From CAIZGX01 sp046048875 (lineage in GTDB: Bacteria; Bacteroidota; Bacteroidia; Flavobacteriales_D; Sanyastnellaceae), in the NCBI GenBank assembly GCA_046048875.1, contig JBJOFG010000017.1, forward strand, positions 62,001-126,000: a stretch of 64,000 bases of DNA. Reading direction: 5' to 3'. Numbering within the stretch: the stretch's first letter is position 1; every line of letters starts with the position of its first letter. Below are positions 47,894 through 56,714 of the stretch, in pieces. Both the position numbers and the translations under genes were made by a program. The notes under the pieces are model-generated. The model did no database searches. It saw only the letters and a list, made by a program, of their open reading frames with translations, and was not told where the DNA came from.

Positions 47894-48963
47894 TAACGAA
47901 TGAATGAAACCACCGAAAGGTGCATGCCCGCCCACACTTGAACAAAATACATTCCTTGTTCCGTCGGTAATTCTGTGATAACCAACTGATGATTTCCTTG
48001 CGGGAAAGTCTGATGAATAACTTCATTCACCAATCTTCCATTGACATCGAAAATGCGCACGTTCACGTCTACTGCTTGTGGTAAATCGAAACCAACGGTG
48101 TACATATCTTTTACTTCGGTCGGATATCCGTATGCTTGAAATTCAGAGGCTGTTGCTTCAGTTACAAACGACGGATTGAATCCTACAAACTTCACAACGT
48201 TGTTTCCTGTGCAAGGAATAGCTAGCGTATCAATTTCTTCTGCATAACAAATATCCGCAGCGCTTGAAACTCCGCCAGCAACAGTCACGGTAGACGTTGT
48301 AGTGAAATCGTTCGAGAACTTTGTAATGGCATTCGGCGACCAAGAACTTACGTAGTAATTTCCGTAAGAATCGTGATCTACACCGTCGCAATTTCCGAGG
48401 TTAGTCGTGGTGATTACAGAAAGTGTATATGTCGCAAGATCAATGGCTTTAATAGAAGCGTTAGCTCCCCAACTCACCATAACCAATCTGTTGTTTTCTG
48501 CATCGTGCGTTAATCCGTTGGGCGTGCTCGTTGTATTCGCAACAACAATTGAACTGGTCGGAGCCGTAAGGTCTGCAACGTTCAACTCGTAAATTTTCTT
48601 CGCAGAAAAATCAGATACCCACAACTTGTCTGTTCCATTGCTGGCCATTCCATTCAAGAAAGATGCTCCAGACAAACTGTGCGTCATGACTTGAGCGCCT
48701 GTTGTTACGTCGTACCCTTTGATTGAACTTCCAACGATTGAAAACAACACACCGTTCATGACTTCCATGCCGTAGTTCGACTTCGCTGCGCCAAGCGTTC
48801 CTTGCGGAACAGCATCGCTGTGCATACGAACAACATTGTTTCCATTTCCAACCAAAAAGATCTGGTTGGTCGGATCATACTCAACGCCTTCAATAGCCGT
48901 TAACGATTGTGCGTGTGTAACGCTTGAAGCAAGAGCCAATGCAAAGAATAGAATTTTTTTCAT
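47893..48963 (-). CDS. Secreted beta-propeller protein with T9SS type A sorting domain
   Basis: 356 aa with signal peptide MKKILFFALALASSVTHAQ. The middle (residues 20-270) has SMP-30/YncE-like propeller repeats (NQIFLVGNGNNVVRMHSDAVPQG; KLWVSDFSAKKIYELNVADLT; YGNYYVSSWSPNAITKFSND). The C-terminal 70 residues look like a type A sorting domain (VNVRIFDVNGRLVNEVIHQTFPQGNHQLVITELPTEQGMYFVQVW), although the usual N-terminal PNP motif of the tail is replaced by GYPTEVKDMYTVGFDLPQ. Surface or secreted; ligand unknown. Confidence 0.75.
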   Translation of the reverse strand: MKKILFFALALASSVTHAQSLTAIEGVEYDPTNQIFLVGNGNNVVRMHSDAVPQGTLGAAKSNYGMEVMNGVLFSIVGSSIKGYDVTTGAQVMTHSLSGASFLNGMASNGTDKLWVSDFSAKKIYELNVADLTAPTSSIVVANTTSTPNGLTHDAENNRLVMVSWGANASIKAIDLATYTLSVITTTNLGNCDGVDHDSYGNYYVSSWSPNAITKFSNDFTTTSTVTVAGGVSSAADICYAEEIDTLAIPCTGNNVVKFVGFNPSFVTEATASEFQAYGYPTEVKDMYTVGFDLPQAVDVNVRIFDVNGRLVNEVIHQTFPQGNHQLVITELPTEQGMYFVQVWAGMHLSVVSFIR

Positions 48964-49057
48964 GTGGAAGATTTATGAGCGGCAATTTACTACCATTTCA
49001 TTTTTCTCCATTCGTTTTCATCATTATCTTGCAGTGCCTCACAGCAACATGCCCAAC

Positions 49058-49990
49058 ATGAAATTCATAAGCACACTCTTCTTCCTTGCGCTATGCGCCA
49101 TAGTTCCCGGGCAAACCCATAACATAGAAGAGTTTTTACTTCGAAAAGAAAATCATGAAATCATGGTGGCAGCACACCGCGGCGATTGGAAGAACCATCC
49201 GGAAAACAGTCTCTCTGCTATTCAATCGTGTATCGATCACTTCGTGGATATTGTTGAAATAGATGTGCAAGAAACGGCAGATGGAGTATTCATTTTGATG
49301 CACGACAATACCGTGAATCGCACGACCAACGGAAAAGGAAAAGTAAGTGCACTGAGTTCTAAGCAAATTGCCAAATTGAAATTGCGCGATAAGAACGGTG
49401 TGATTACCGAAGAACATGTTCCAACCTTGAAAGAAGCCCTTCAACTCGCTGAAGGAAAAATTATGCTGAACCTCGACAAGAGTTCCGGACGCTTCGAAAA
49501 ACTTATTCCCTTGCTCGACAGTTTAGGGGTTAGAAATCAAGTCATCTTGAAAGGCATTCACAACTCGAGTTTCTTTTTCAATTACATGATAGAAAACGCA
49601 GAAGGGCCTTTGTTTATGCCGATTCTGCAATACATGCCGAAAACGCAAGTCGATACGTTTCTACTCGATGCCCACGTGCCTTTGGTTGAATTGATACTAT
49701 CGAATGACACGACCTATTTAACCGATCCACTTGGAATGTATTTATTCCGAAAACACCGAACAGGTATTTGGTACAATGCTCTTTTCAAATCGATAAGCGC
49801 AGGGAAAAGTGAAAACGAAGACGCACTTGGAACATGGAATTGGTTCATTGAGCACGAAGCATTGGTGATTCAAACCGACTATCCGTTCGAGTTGCTGCAG
49901 CATTTAATAAATATTGGAGAACACAAGCGTCCGTATGGTTGGGTAGATGTTCCGCTAGACAAATTGCCGAAACCCGCTTCTGCTCCTTAA
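49058..49990 (+). CDS. Secreted glycerophosphodiester phosphodiesterase
   Basis: 310 aa from the ATG at 49058 (another ATG 9 nt upstream). Signal peptide MKFISTLFFLALCAIVPGQ, then the GDPD barrel: AAHRGDWKNHPENSLSAIQSCIDHFVDIVEIDVQETADGVFILMHDNTVNRTTNGKGKVS, which carries the catalytic His (AHRG) and the metal-binding E-I-D and H-D-N. It hydrolyses glycerophosphodiesters from phospholipid turnover in the periplasm. The last 4 nt overlap the convergent NAGPA-domain gene, an unusual but clean end. Confidence 0.92.
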   Translation: MKFISTLFFLALCAIVPGQTHNIEEFLLRKENHEIMVAAHRGDWKNHPENSLSAIQSCIDHFVDIVEIDVQETADGVFILMHDNTVNRTTNGKGKVSALSSKQIAKLKLRDKNGVITEEHVPTLKEALQLAEGKIMLNLDKSSGRFEKLIPLLDSLGVRNQVILKGIHNSSFFFNYMIENAEGPLFMPILQYMPKTQVDTFLLDAHVPLVELILSNDTTYLTDPLGMYLFRKHRTGIWYNALFKSISAGKSENEDALGTWNWFIEHEALVIQTDYPFELLQHLINIGEHKRPYGWVDVPLDKLPKPASAP

Positions 49991-51087
49991 TTTCGGCGCA
50001 ATCCGAAATGCGTATAAACAGGGCGTTCTCCGCCGTCTCCCGGACGATTCACAATTCCGAATTTCTCTACATACATGCACGAGCTTCCGCCTTGGTCGCA
50101 AGACATTGCCTGATAACATCCGTAAGGCAGCAGTAGTGAAGCACACTCCTTCATGGTAAGCCCGCGACTGTGTTGCGGTTTTCTTCCGTCGGCAATCAGC
50201 AAGAACAGCTTGCTTCCAGTCTCGTCTATACCCATAACGGTTCGCGGATAAGGACTGTCTTTCGTTCCATCACGCGGATCAATGTCTTCTTTTCCATTCA
50301 CAATTAAATCGTACCTGCCCCATATGGCGTTGTACATTTCATTGCTCGGAATGCGCACCACCTCTCGACACTTCGAATAATAACCCTTTCCTTGTTTGTT
50401 GAAATACAAAAACGGACGTTTGTCTGAATCTTGCATCTGATATGCCTTTCCTTTCACAATGTAATTACCCGTCCATTGTCCAAGCGGCGCAGTCATGCCT
50501 GGAGTCGTTCCCGCTTCACCATTCACAGCAACCTCGCATTTGTATTGCTTCGCGAACGAAGAAGTCAATTCTTTTTCATTGTAAATGGAATCCAATTCCA
50601 CACTGAAATAATTCAAATCGGCAACGGCCAACACAACAGAGGCATTCGGATTTTTGAATTTCATTTCGATCACCTCAATCCCTGGTTTCGCCCAAATGGT
50701 GCGAAGCACAGGCTTGCCCAATTCACCCAAAGGAATACTGTCGAACGACACGTCTGAAGAATATAAACTGTCCCTTGAAACTTCAACAACGGGAACAATA
50801 CTTGCGCTTCTCAATTCCGCTTCTTCTTTCGAAAGCGTTTGTCGCGCATCGAGTATAACCGCGAAAACAATGGGAATTCCGAGTAACACGAAGCCCATCC
50901 ACCACAGAGTTAACGTTTTTTCCGAAGATTCTTTCGCGAAAAACTTCTTCACCAAAAAAAGAAAAATCAGCCATGAAAGGCCTGCTGTGAACAGCCAAAT
51001 AAGAATTTGTGCGGCAATGGGAAACTGCGAAAGGCGCCAAAACAAAGCGCTTAAGTCATCTAACCAGACATTTATTTGATCTCCCAT
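49987..51087 (-). CDS. Phosphodiester glycosidase (NAGPA domain) membrane protein
   Basis: 366 aa. Two N-terminal transmembrane helices (FPIAAQILIWLFTAGLSWLIFLFLV and LTLWWMGFVLLGIPIVFAVIL), then a soluble domain with NAGPA signatures: VRIPSNEMYNAIWGRYDLIVNGKEDIDPRDG, PRTVMGIDETGSKLFLLIADGRKPQHSRGLTMKECASLLLPYGCYQAMSCDQGGSSCMYV. Such domains cleave N-acetylglucosamine-1-phosphodiesters; in bacteria the targets are often cell-wall polymers. TATCTTTG lies 8 nt upstream of the ATG. Confidence 0.85.
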   Translation of the reverse strand: MGDQINVWLDDLSALFWRLSQFPIAAQILIWLFTAGLSWLIFLFLVKKFFAKESSEKTLTLWWMGFVLLGIPIVFAVILDARQTLSKEEAELRSASIVPVVEVSRDSLYSSDVSFDSIPLGELGKPVLRTIWAKPGIEVIEMKFKNPNASVVLAVADLNYFSVELDSIYNEKELTSSFAKQYKCEVAVNGEAGTTPGMTAPLGQWTGNYIVKGKAYQMQDSDKRPFLYFNKQGKGYYSKCREVVRIPSNEMYNAIWGRYDLIVNGKEDIDPRDGTKDSPYPRTVMGIDETGSKLFLLIADGRKPQHSRGLTMKECASLLLPYGCYQAMSCDQGGSSCMYVEKFGIVNRPGDGGERPVYTHFGLRRN

Positions 51088-51095
51088 TTGCGCGG

Positions 51096-51103
51096 CAAAG
51101 ATA
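51096..51103 (-). promoter_or_regulatory. -7 element (TATCTTTG) for the NAGPA-domain gene
   Basis: Minus-strand exact match, 8 nt before the ATG at 51087; back to back with the purK promoter. Confidence 0.6.
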
Positions 51104-51121
51104 TATCCGCAAAAGAAATTC

Positions 51122-51129
51122 TATCTTTG
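51122..51129 (+). promoter_or_regulatory. -7 element (TATCTTTG) for purK, 4 nt before the ATG
   Basis: Exact match ending 4 nt before the ATG at 51134; divergent with the element at 51096-51103. Suggests a leaderless mRNA. Confidence 0.65.
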
Positions 51130-51133
51130 AAAA

Positions 51134-52276
51134 ATGAATAATCAGGTAGATCTTACAACCAAGCTTGGGATTTTAGGCGGCGGACAATTGGGGCGCATGC
51201 TCATTCAAGATGCCATTAATTACAACATTCATATTTCGGTGCTAGACCCCTCGTCGAACGCGCCTTGCGCAGATATTGCAAATACTTTCGTTGTTGGAAA
51301 TTTCAACGACTACCAAACGGTACTCGATTTCGGAAAAACCGTTGATGTGTTGACCATTGAAATTGAACACGTCAACATTGAAGCACTTGAAGAATTGGAA
51401 CGTCTTGGAAAGAAAGTATTTCCAACACCACAAGCCCTTCGCACCATTCAAGACAAAGGCCTTCAAAAACAATTTTATAAAGCGAACAACATTCCAACCG
51501 CTCCTTTTCATCTCACCGCTTGCAGAGAAGATGTAATGTTGTTCATAAATGAAGGACCGTTCATGCAGAAGCTCCGCAAAGGCGGATACGACGGGAAGGG
51601 CGTGACTCCATTGCGCACTGAAGCGGAATTCAAATCGGCATTCGATGCTCCCAGCGTATTGGAAGAATTCGTTCCTTTCGTGAAAGAACTTGCAGTGATT
51701 GTTGCTCGAAATGAAAGTGGAGAAATCAATTCTTTTCCTTTGGTGGAAATGGAATTCAATCCGGAAGCAAATCTGGTGGAGTTCATTTTCTCTCCTGCAA
51801 ACGTGAGCCTTGAAATTGAAAACGCCGCGAAGAAAATCGCAACCGACATCGCTCACAAACTTGAACACGTTGGTCTCTTAGCCATTGAATTATTCCTCAC
51901 CGAAGATGGAAATGTTTTGGTGAATGAAATCGCTCCTCGTCCGCACAACAGCGGTCACCACACCATTGAAGCGTGTTTCGTTTCGCAATACGGCATGCAC
52001 CTTCGCGCCATATTGAATATGCCTTTAGGCAGCACAGGACTTCGCACCCCAGCCGTTATGATTAACCTCTTGGGTGAAAAAGGATTCGAAGGAAAAGCGC
52101 GTTACGAAAACATAGAGGAAGTCCTTCACACCGAAGGTGCTTACATTCATTTGTATGGAAAGGAAGACACCAAGCCCTTCCGTAAAATGGGACACATAAC
52201 AGTGTGCAATACGAATCTTGAAGAAGCGAAGGCTACGGCGAGGAAGTTTTTGAAAGAGGTGAAGATTGTATCTTAG
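51134..52276 (+). CDS. purK: N5-carboxyaminoimidazole ribonucleotide synthetase
   Basis: 380 aa, ATP-grasp enzyme that makes N5-CAIR from AIR, ATP and bicarbonate in purine synthesis. KLGILGGGQLGRMLIQDAINYNIHISVLDP is the typical start; MQKLRKGGYDGKGVTPLRTEAEF, LEEFVPFVKELAVIVARNESGEI, LFLTEDGNVLVNEIAPRPHNSGHHTIEACFVSQY follow in order. purE, its partner, is not in the window. The stop codon (TAG inside ATCTTAGAT) is already part of array 8. Confidence 0.95.
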   Translation: MNNQVDLTTKLGILGGGQLGRMLIQDAINYNIHISVLDPSSNAPCADIANTFVVGNFNDYQTVLDFGKTVDVLTIEIEHVNIEALEELERLGKKVFPTPQALRTIQDKGLQKQFYKANNIPTAPFHLTACREDVMLFINEGPFMQKLRKGGYDGKGVTPLRTEAEFKSAFDAPSVLEEFVPFVKELAVIVARNESGEINSFPLVEMEFNPEANLVEFIFSPANVSLEIENAAKKIATDIAHKLEHVGLLAIELFLTEDGNVLVNEIAPRPHNSGHHTIEACFVSQYGMHLRAILNMPLGSTGLRTPAVMINLLGEKGFEGKARYENIEEVLHTEGAYIHLYGKEDTKPFRKMGHITVCNTNLEEAKATARKFLKEVKIVS

Positions 52277-52392
52277 ATACTATGTAAGATACTGCGTAAG
52301 ATTGCTTCGCAAAAATACCTTTTGAAAAATCTTGCGAAGCATCTTGTGAAACATCTTTCCTCAGGAATCTTGCGAAGCATCTACGCTCCGCG
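52268..52392. repeat. Mini-hairpin array 8 (ATCTT-linked)
   Basis: Between convergent purK and ispG stops. AAGAT-linked hairpins AC-TAT-GT, AC-TGC-GT, TGC-TTC-GCA; then ATCTT-linked GC-GAA-GC, GT-GAA-AC, TCC-TCA-GGA, GC-GAA-GC. The linker switches to its reverse complement in the middle. Confidence 0.85.
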
Positions 52393-54306
52393 TCAGGGCT
52401 CTACCCAATCACCGTATTCTTTAATCAGCGAAATAAGCTCATCAACAGCTTGAGCCTCGTCGATGTTCTTCTTCACTACATTCTTTTCTTTGTAGAGCGT
52501 GATCTTTCCGACACCGGTTCCAACATAGCCGTAATCGGCATCTGCCATCTCGCCGGGACCGTTAACAATACATCCCATAATTCCAATCTTCACACCTTTC
52601 AAATGCGAGGTGCGTGAACGAATTTTTGCCGTAGTCTCTTGAAGATCGAACAACGTTCTTCCACAACTCGGACAAGAAATATATTCTGTTCTTGAAATAC
52701 GTGTGCGCGTTGCTTGAAGAATTCCGAACGCAATCGCATTCGATTTCGCCAAAGAAGATTGAGTGTTTGAAATAAGAACACCGTCTACCAAGCCGTCTAA
52801 CAACAAGGCTCCCACATCGGTGGAAGAGTACAGCGTATAAGCTTCCTCTTCGATGTTGTAGGTTGAAGAAAGTACAACCGGACAAGTCACTCCGTGATTC
52901 ATCAATCGGAAAATAGCTGTTCTTCTGTGTTGAACGGCGTACTCATGGGAAGACTTCAACAACAACACAACCGTTGAATCTGCCTTCAATACAGCTAAAA
53001 ATTCTTCGGTTAAATTTTCCAATTCCACTTCAACAAAATTCAACTCACCCGAACGTTCATTCGGTTGCGTGTATTCACTTGCTGAAAGAACCGGATAATG
53101 ACGGTCTCTATTTTTATGTTGAAGCCATGTGGCGTGCTCCATAGCAACACCAAGGGTTCCAGGTATTTCGAAGTTCACCGCATTCTTTCCTACAAACAAA
53201 TAATCGCACGCTGAATCCGAAAGATTCCATTTGTCCATGTCTACCGAATACGCATAACCCACTGCAAAGAGTGATGCTGCTGTTATCGATTCTCGATTTG
53301 AATAGTCAGCGAAAACACGCGGAACATTTTTCCCTCCAATATTTAAAACTTCGTGTGTTTGTCGGCGTGAATACGAGAAGAAATCTATTGAAACCTCTTC
53401 CGAAGGAATGTGTAATCCAGTAGTTCTGTTCGCATAGCGATCGACTAACAATTTCGCTACAGGCATTTCCGCTTCAGGCGCTTCCGTTAATGAAACACGA
53501 ACGGTATCTCCAATGCCGTCTTCCAACAAGGTGCCTATTCCAATTGCCGATTTAATTCTTCCATCTTCACCGTCACCTGCCTCTGTAACTCCCAAGTGTA
53601 GTGGGAAAACTTCGCCCGCTTCCAACAGCGTTTGAACCAACAAACGATAGGCTTGCACCATCACTTGCGGATTAGATGCTTTCATGGAAATGACCAAGTT
53701 CTTGTAATCGCAATCGAGACAAATACGTATGAACTCCATGGCAGATTCTACCATGCCTTCAGGGGTATCTCCGTAACGACTTAGAATACGATCGGAAAGC
53801 GAACCGTGGTTCGTTCCAATTCGCATTGCTGTTCCGTGCTCTTTACAAATTTCTACTAACGGAATAAATCGCTCGCGAATGCGCTTCAATTCTGAAGCAT
53901 ACGATTCGTCGGTATAAACAATCTCCTCAAATTTCTTTTTATCGGCGTAATTACCCGGATTCACACGAACCTTCTCCACTATGCGCGCCGCAATCTCTGC
54001 AGCATTCGGAGTGAAATGAATATCGGCTACCAACGGAGTGTTATAACCCGCCTTATGAAGCTCTTCGCGAATGTTGCGAAGATTCTCTGCCTCGTTCTTG
54101 CTCGGTGCAGTAATACGAACCAACTCACAGCCCGCTTCAATCATGCGAATACTCTCAGCAACCGTTGCTTCGGTATTCATGGTATCTGCTGTGGTCATCG
54201 ACTGCACACGAATAGGCGCATCGCCCCCCATGGTTAATCCGCCAATATTTACCGCGTGGGTCTTGATACGCTTGTATCCGAATAAATCTTCACAAAATGC
54301 TTTCAT
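52393..54306 (-). CDS. ispG: 4-hydroxy-3-methylbut-2-enyl diphosphate synthase (IspG/GcpE)
   Basis: 637 aa, the long form with a large inserted domain that is usual in Bacteroidota. N-terminal TIM barrel: VNIGGLTMGGDAPIRVQSMTTADT, KNEAENLRNIREELHKAGYNTPLVADIHFTPNAAEIAA, VRVNPGNY, LHLGVTEAGDGEDGRIKSAIGIGTLLEDGIGDTVRVSLTE. C-terminal iron-sulfur domain: YISCPSCGRTLFDLQ and VKIGIMGCIVNGPGEMADADYGYVG with the three Fe-S cysteines. MEP pathway, with dxr at 28457. Its stop (TGA) is the first codon beyond array 8. Confidence 0.96.
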   Translation of the reverse strand: MKAFCEDLFGYKRIKTHAVNIGGLTMGGDAPIRVQSMTTADTMNTEATVAESIRMIEAGCELVRITAPSKNEAENLRNIREELHKAGYNTPLVADIHFTPNAAEIAARIVEKVRVNPGNYADKKKFEEIVYTDESYASELKRIRERFIPLVEICKEHGTAMRIGTNHGSLSDRILSRYGDTPEGMVESAMEFIRICLDCDYKNLVISMKASNPQVMVQAYRLLVQTLLEAGEVFPLHLGVTEAGDGEDGRIKSAIGIGTLLEDGIGDTVRVSLTEAPEAEMPVAKLLVDRYANRTTGLHIPSEEVSIDFFSYSRRQTHEVLNIGGKNVPRVFADYSNRESITAASLFAVGYAYSVDMDKWNLSDSACDYLFVGKNAVNFEIPGTLGVAMEHATWLQHKNRDRHYPVLSASEYTQPNERSGELNFVEVELENLTEEFLAVLKADSTVVLLLKSSHEYAVQHRRTAIFRLMNHGVTCPVVLSSTYNIEEEAYTLYSSTDVGALLLDGLVDGVLISNTQSSLAKSNAIAFGILQATRTRISRTEYISCPSCGRTLFDLQETTAKIRSRTSHLKGVKIGIMGCIVNGPGEMADADYGYVGTGVGKITLYKEKNVVKKNIDEAQAVDELISLIKEYGDWVEP

Positions 54307-54340
54307 CGAAATTCTTAAACAATCAAAAAGGAAAAAGGTT

Positions 54341-54370
54341 TGAAAGAAAAAAGCCCTCTTTCGAGGGCTT
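54341..54370 (-). terminator. Terminator after the small lipoprotein gene
   Basis: AAGCCCTC and GAGGGCTT stem, TTTC loop, followed on the minus strand by a T-rich run. Lies between the lipoprotein gene and ispG. Confidence 0.8.
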
Positions 54371-54377
54371 GAAAGTC

Positions 54378-54746
54378 TTACTCAGTGAGCTTACTCATTT
54401 CTTCATTCATCTGAGCCTCTAAAGCTTGTGTAGCAGAGTCTGCAGAATTTTGTAATTGATTGAAAGACTCTTCCAGTTCTTTCGTCAAAATATCAATATA
54501 CTTTCCGTCTTTAATACACTCTTTGGTCTGATCGTTCACATCGCTCGCTTTATAGTCGGCCTTTGGAAACTTCTCTGCAATTTTTGCTGAAACGCAATCG
54601 CAAATTTTCACTCCGTCTTCTTTGGTGTAAAGATTTCCAACGGTCTTGGTGCATTCTGCTTTTACTTCCGCACGCTTCTCGTCGTTCCATCCGCCGCATG
54701 AAGCAAGGCTTGCAGCTATCATTGAAAGAAATAATAATTTTTTCAT
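54378..54746 (-). CDS. Small Cys-containing lipoprotein
   Basis: 122 aa. Lipoprotein signal (LFLSMIAASLASC) with lipobox Cys at residue 17, then a helical, acidic mature part. Four further cysteines lie in AECTKTVG, KICDCVSAKI and TKECIKDG, spaced so that disulfides or a small metal site are possible. The C-terminus is a Gln/Glu-rich helix (SFNQLQNSADSATQALEAQMNEEMSKLTE). I do not recognise a family. It has its own terminator; the upstream rlmN gene ends 34 nt before it. Confidence 0.7.
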   Translation of the reverse strand: MKKLLFLSMIAASLASCGGWNDEKRAEVKAECTKTVGNLYTKEDGVKICDCVSAKIAEKFPKADYKASDVNDQTKECIKDGKYIDILTKELEESFNQLQNSADSATQALEAQMNEEMSKLTE

Positions 54747-54780
54747 GTTGAAATATTTAGTTTACAAGTTTAATACACTT

Positions 54781-55848
54781 TTAGTTTTTAAAGATACGTT
54801 CATCGACAACTTTGTTCTTGTTCGCCAATTGTCCGCAGGCTGCATCAATGTCTTTTCCTCTTGAACGACGCACATTCACAATCATGTTTTTACTTTCTAA
54901 AAACTTCGCGAAAGCGTCTACACGCTCGGGACTGGCTTGCTGAAACTCGCCGTCGTCAATCGGATTGTATTCAATAATATTTATTTTAACTGGAAGTTGC
55001 TTCGAGAATTCTGCCAACTCACGAGCATCTTGAATGGTGTCGTTGAAATCTTTGAAAATGATGTATTCAAACGTAATGCGCGTTCCTGTTGCTTCGTGGA
55101 AATACTTCAAAGCTTCCGACAACGCGGCAAGGTTGTTCGACTCGTTAATGTCCATGATCTTGTTGCGCTTCTCATCGTTCGCAGCGTGCAGCGAAAGCGC
55201 CAGGTTGAACTTCACTTTATCGTCACCCAACTTCTTAATCATTTTAGCAATGCCTGCTGTGCTTACAGTGATGCGCTGAGGAGACATGCCTAAACCTTCA
55301 GGACTGGTGATCCATTGGATGGAGTGCATCATGTTCTTGTAATTCAACAACGGCTCGCCCATGCCCATGTATACAATGTTGGTCAGAGGCGTTTTGTATC
55401 GGGTAAGTGCTTCATTGCGCAAGTAATTCACTTGATCGAAAATCTCTCCACCTGTTAAATTGCGCATCATTTTCAATCTGCCCGTAGCACAAAACTTACA
55501 CGCCAGGCTGCATCCTACCTGAGATGAAATGCAGGCTGTCATGCGCTTTGTCGTAGGAATTAATACACCTTCAACAACCTTGTCTCCATCTACCTTGAAG
55601 GCGCATTTGATGGTCTTGTCTGAACTAATTTGTTGCTCGTGCAAGACCGCTTTCGACAAAAAATATTTTTCATCAAGCTTTTCCCTCAAATCCTTCGGTA
55701 AATTCTGCATGTCTGAAATGCTCGCTGCACCTCGTTGCCACATCCACTCGCGAATCTGCTTTGCACGAAACGAAGGTGCCCCAAGTATTTTTAACTCGGA
55801 CATTAGTTCTTCCGAACTCAATTCTCGCAAATCCTTTTTTGTATTCAT
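54781..55848 (-). CDS. rlmN: 23S rRNA/tRNA (adenine-2503-C2)-methyltransferase RlmN
   Basis: 355 aa from the ATG at 55848, the normal length. Radical SAM motif CxxxCxxC in VGCSLACKFCATGRLKM, preceded by SSQVG and followed by GEIFDQVNYL, VYMGMGEPLLNYKNMMHSIQ and ITVSTAGIAKMIKKL. A methyl-carrying Cys is expected in the C-terminal NVRRSRGKDIDAACGQLAN. It methylates C2 of A2503 in 23S rRNA and A37 in some tRNAs. TATCTTTG lies 6 nt upstream, which rules out the upstream start at 55929. Confidence 0.96.
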   Translation of the reverse strand: MNTKKDLRELSSEELMSELKILGAPSFRAKQIREWMWQRGAASISDMQNLPKDLREKLDEKYFLSKAVLHEQQISSDKTIKCAFKVDGDKVVEGVLIPTTKRMTACISSQVGCSLACKFCATGRLKMMRNLTGGEIFDQVNYLRNEALTRYKTPLTNIVYMGMGEPLLNYKNMMHSIQWITSPEGLGMSPQRITVSTAGIAKMIKKLGDDKVKFNLALSLHAANDEKRNKIMDINESNNLAALSEALKYFHEATGTRITFEYIIFKDFNDTIQDARELAEFSKQLPVKINIIEYNPIDDGEFQQASPERVDAFAKFLESKNMIVNVRRSRGKDIDAACGQLANKNKVVDERIFKN

Positions 55849-55854
55849 GCAGTG

Positions 55855-55862
55855 CAAAGATA
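55855..55862 (-). promoter_or_regulatory. -7 element (TATCTTTG) for rlmN
   Basis: Minus-strand exact match, 6 nt before the ATG at 55848. Confidence 0.65.
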
Positions 55863-55869
55863 GATAGCT

Positions 55870-55877
55870 TACATTTG
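55870..55877 (+). promoter_or_regulatory. -7 element (TACATTTG) for the gene at 55895
   Basis: Exact TAnnTTTG match, 17 nt before the ATG at 55895; only 7 nt from the oppositely directed rlmN element, so the two promoters overlap. Confidence 0.6.
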
Positions 55878-55894
55878 AATCACATTCACTTTTC

Positions 55895-56710
55895 ATGAAG
55901 CGATTCGTATTACTCTGTATTTTTTCCATAGGAATGTCGGTATATGCTCAAACGGACAGTTTAATAATTGACTTTCCGATAGACAGCGTGCCCGACATAG
56001 AAGAGATTACGATGGACATGCTCGAAATGGCTCCAATGGAAATTCTTGAAGAGGACTACAACTCCAAGGACTACATTCGATACATGTGTTTCTTCACCGG
56101 TGTTGACTTCGGCCTAGTTTCATTGCAGAATAACAAATACCCCACAAAAACGTTACAATCGTATTCAATCAGACTAAATCTCGTGGAATACAAAAAGCAA
56201 TTAATTGAAAATAGATTCGGAATTTTTTCAGGAATTGCTTTGGGCTACCAACAAATAGGATTCCAAAACGACTTTAAGTTTTTTAATTCTGGAAGTCAAA
56301 CCATTCTCCTTCCAGACAGCATCAATTTTCTTAAAAACCAATTGCGTTCATTTTCGACATCAGTTCCCATCATGCTGGAAATAAATAGCAAGAACACGTT
56401 TGAAAAAAACATTCATTTCGCATTCGGCGTTCAGGCTGGGTATCGTTATGCGAACAGCACATACCAGAAGCATTTGAATGGCGGAGCAACTATTATTCGC
56501 AAAAACAGTGAAGATATTTATGTCAACCGTTATAACCTCGAAGCAGCTATTCGATTAGGATATCAGAACCTCACCTTCTTCGCCTCAAGATCATTGACGC
56601 CGCTTTTCAGCACAAATAAATTTCAAACAGAAATTTTTCCAATTGTCGTTGGACTTAGCATAATTCCTGCAAATACAAAACCCGACAGTTCAGATAATTT
56701 CGATTTCTAA
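55895..56710 (+). CDS. Secreted protein, probable outer-membrane barrel
   Basis: 271 aa with a signal peptide (MKRFVLLCIFSIGMSVYAQ), an acidic stretch (IDSVPDIEEITMDMLEMAPMEILEED), then barrel-like strands: FTGVDFGLVSLQNNKYPTKTLQSYSIRLNLVEYKKQLIENRFGIFSGIALGYQQIGF, IHFAFGVQAGYRYANSTYQKH, YNLEAAIRLGYQNLTFFASRSLTPLF. Family not recognised (PorT-like barrel fold possible). It is 4 nt ahead of a sensor kinase gene, suggesting shared transcription and perhaps a shared envelope-sensing job. Confidence 0.65.
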   Translation: MKRFVLLCIFSIGMSVYAQTDSLIIDFPIDSVPDIEEITMDMLEMAPMEILEEDYNSKDYIRYMCFFTGVDFGLVSLQNNKYPTKTLQSYSIRLNLVEYKKQLIENRFGIFSGIALGYQQIGFQNDFKFFNSGSQTILLPDSINFLKNQLRSFSTSVPIMLEINSKNTFEKNIHFAFGVQAGYRYANSTYQKHLNGGATIIRKNSEDIYVNRYNLEAAIRLGYQNLTFFASRSLTPLFSTNKFQTEIFPIVVGLSIIPANTKPDSSDNFDF

Positions 56711-56714
56711 GACC

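Noticed and set aside
48836..49057. 74-residue N-terminal extension of the GDPD protein
   Set aside because: It lies antisense to the start of the divergent T9SS cargo gene and precedes a clear signal peptide at 49058.
51242..51868. Minus-strand 208-aa Phe-rich ORF opposite purK
   Set aside because: Shadow of purK; no start context or family features.
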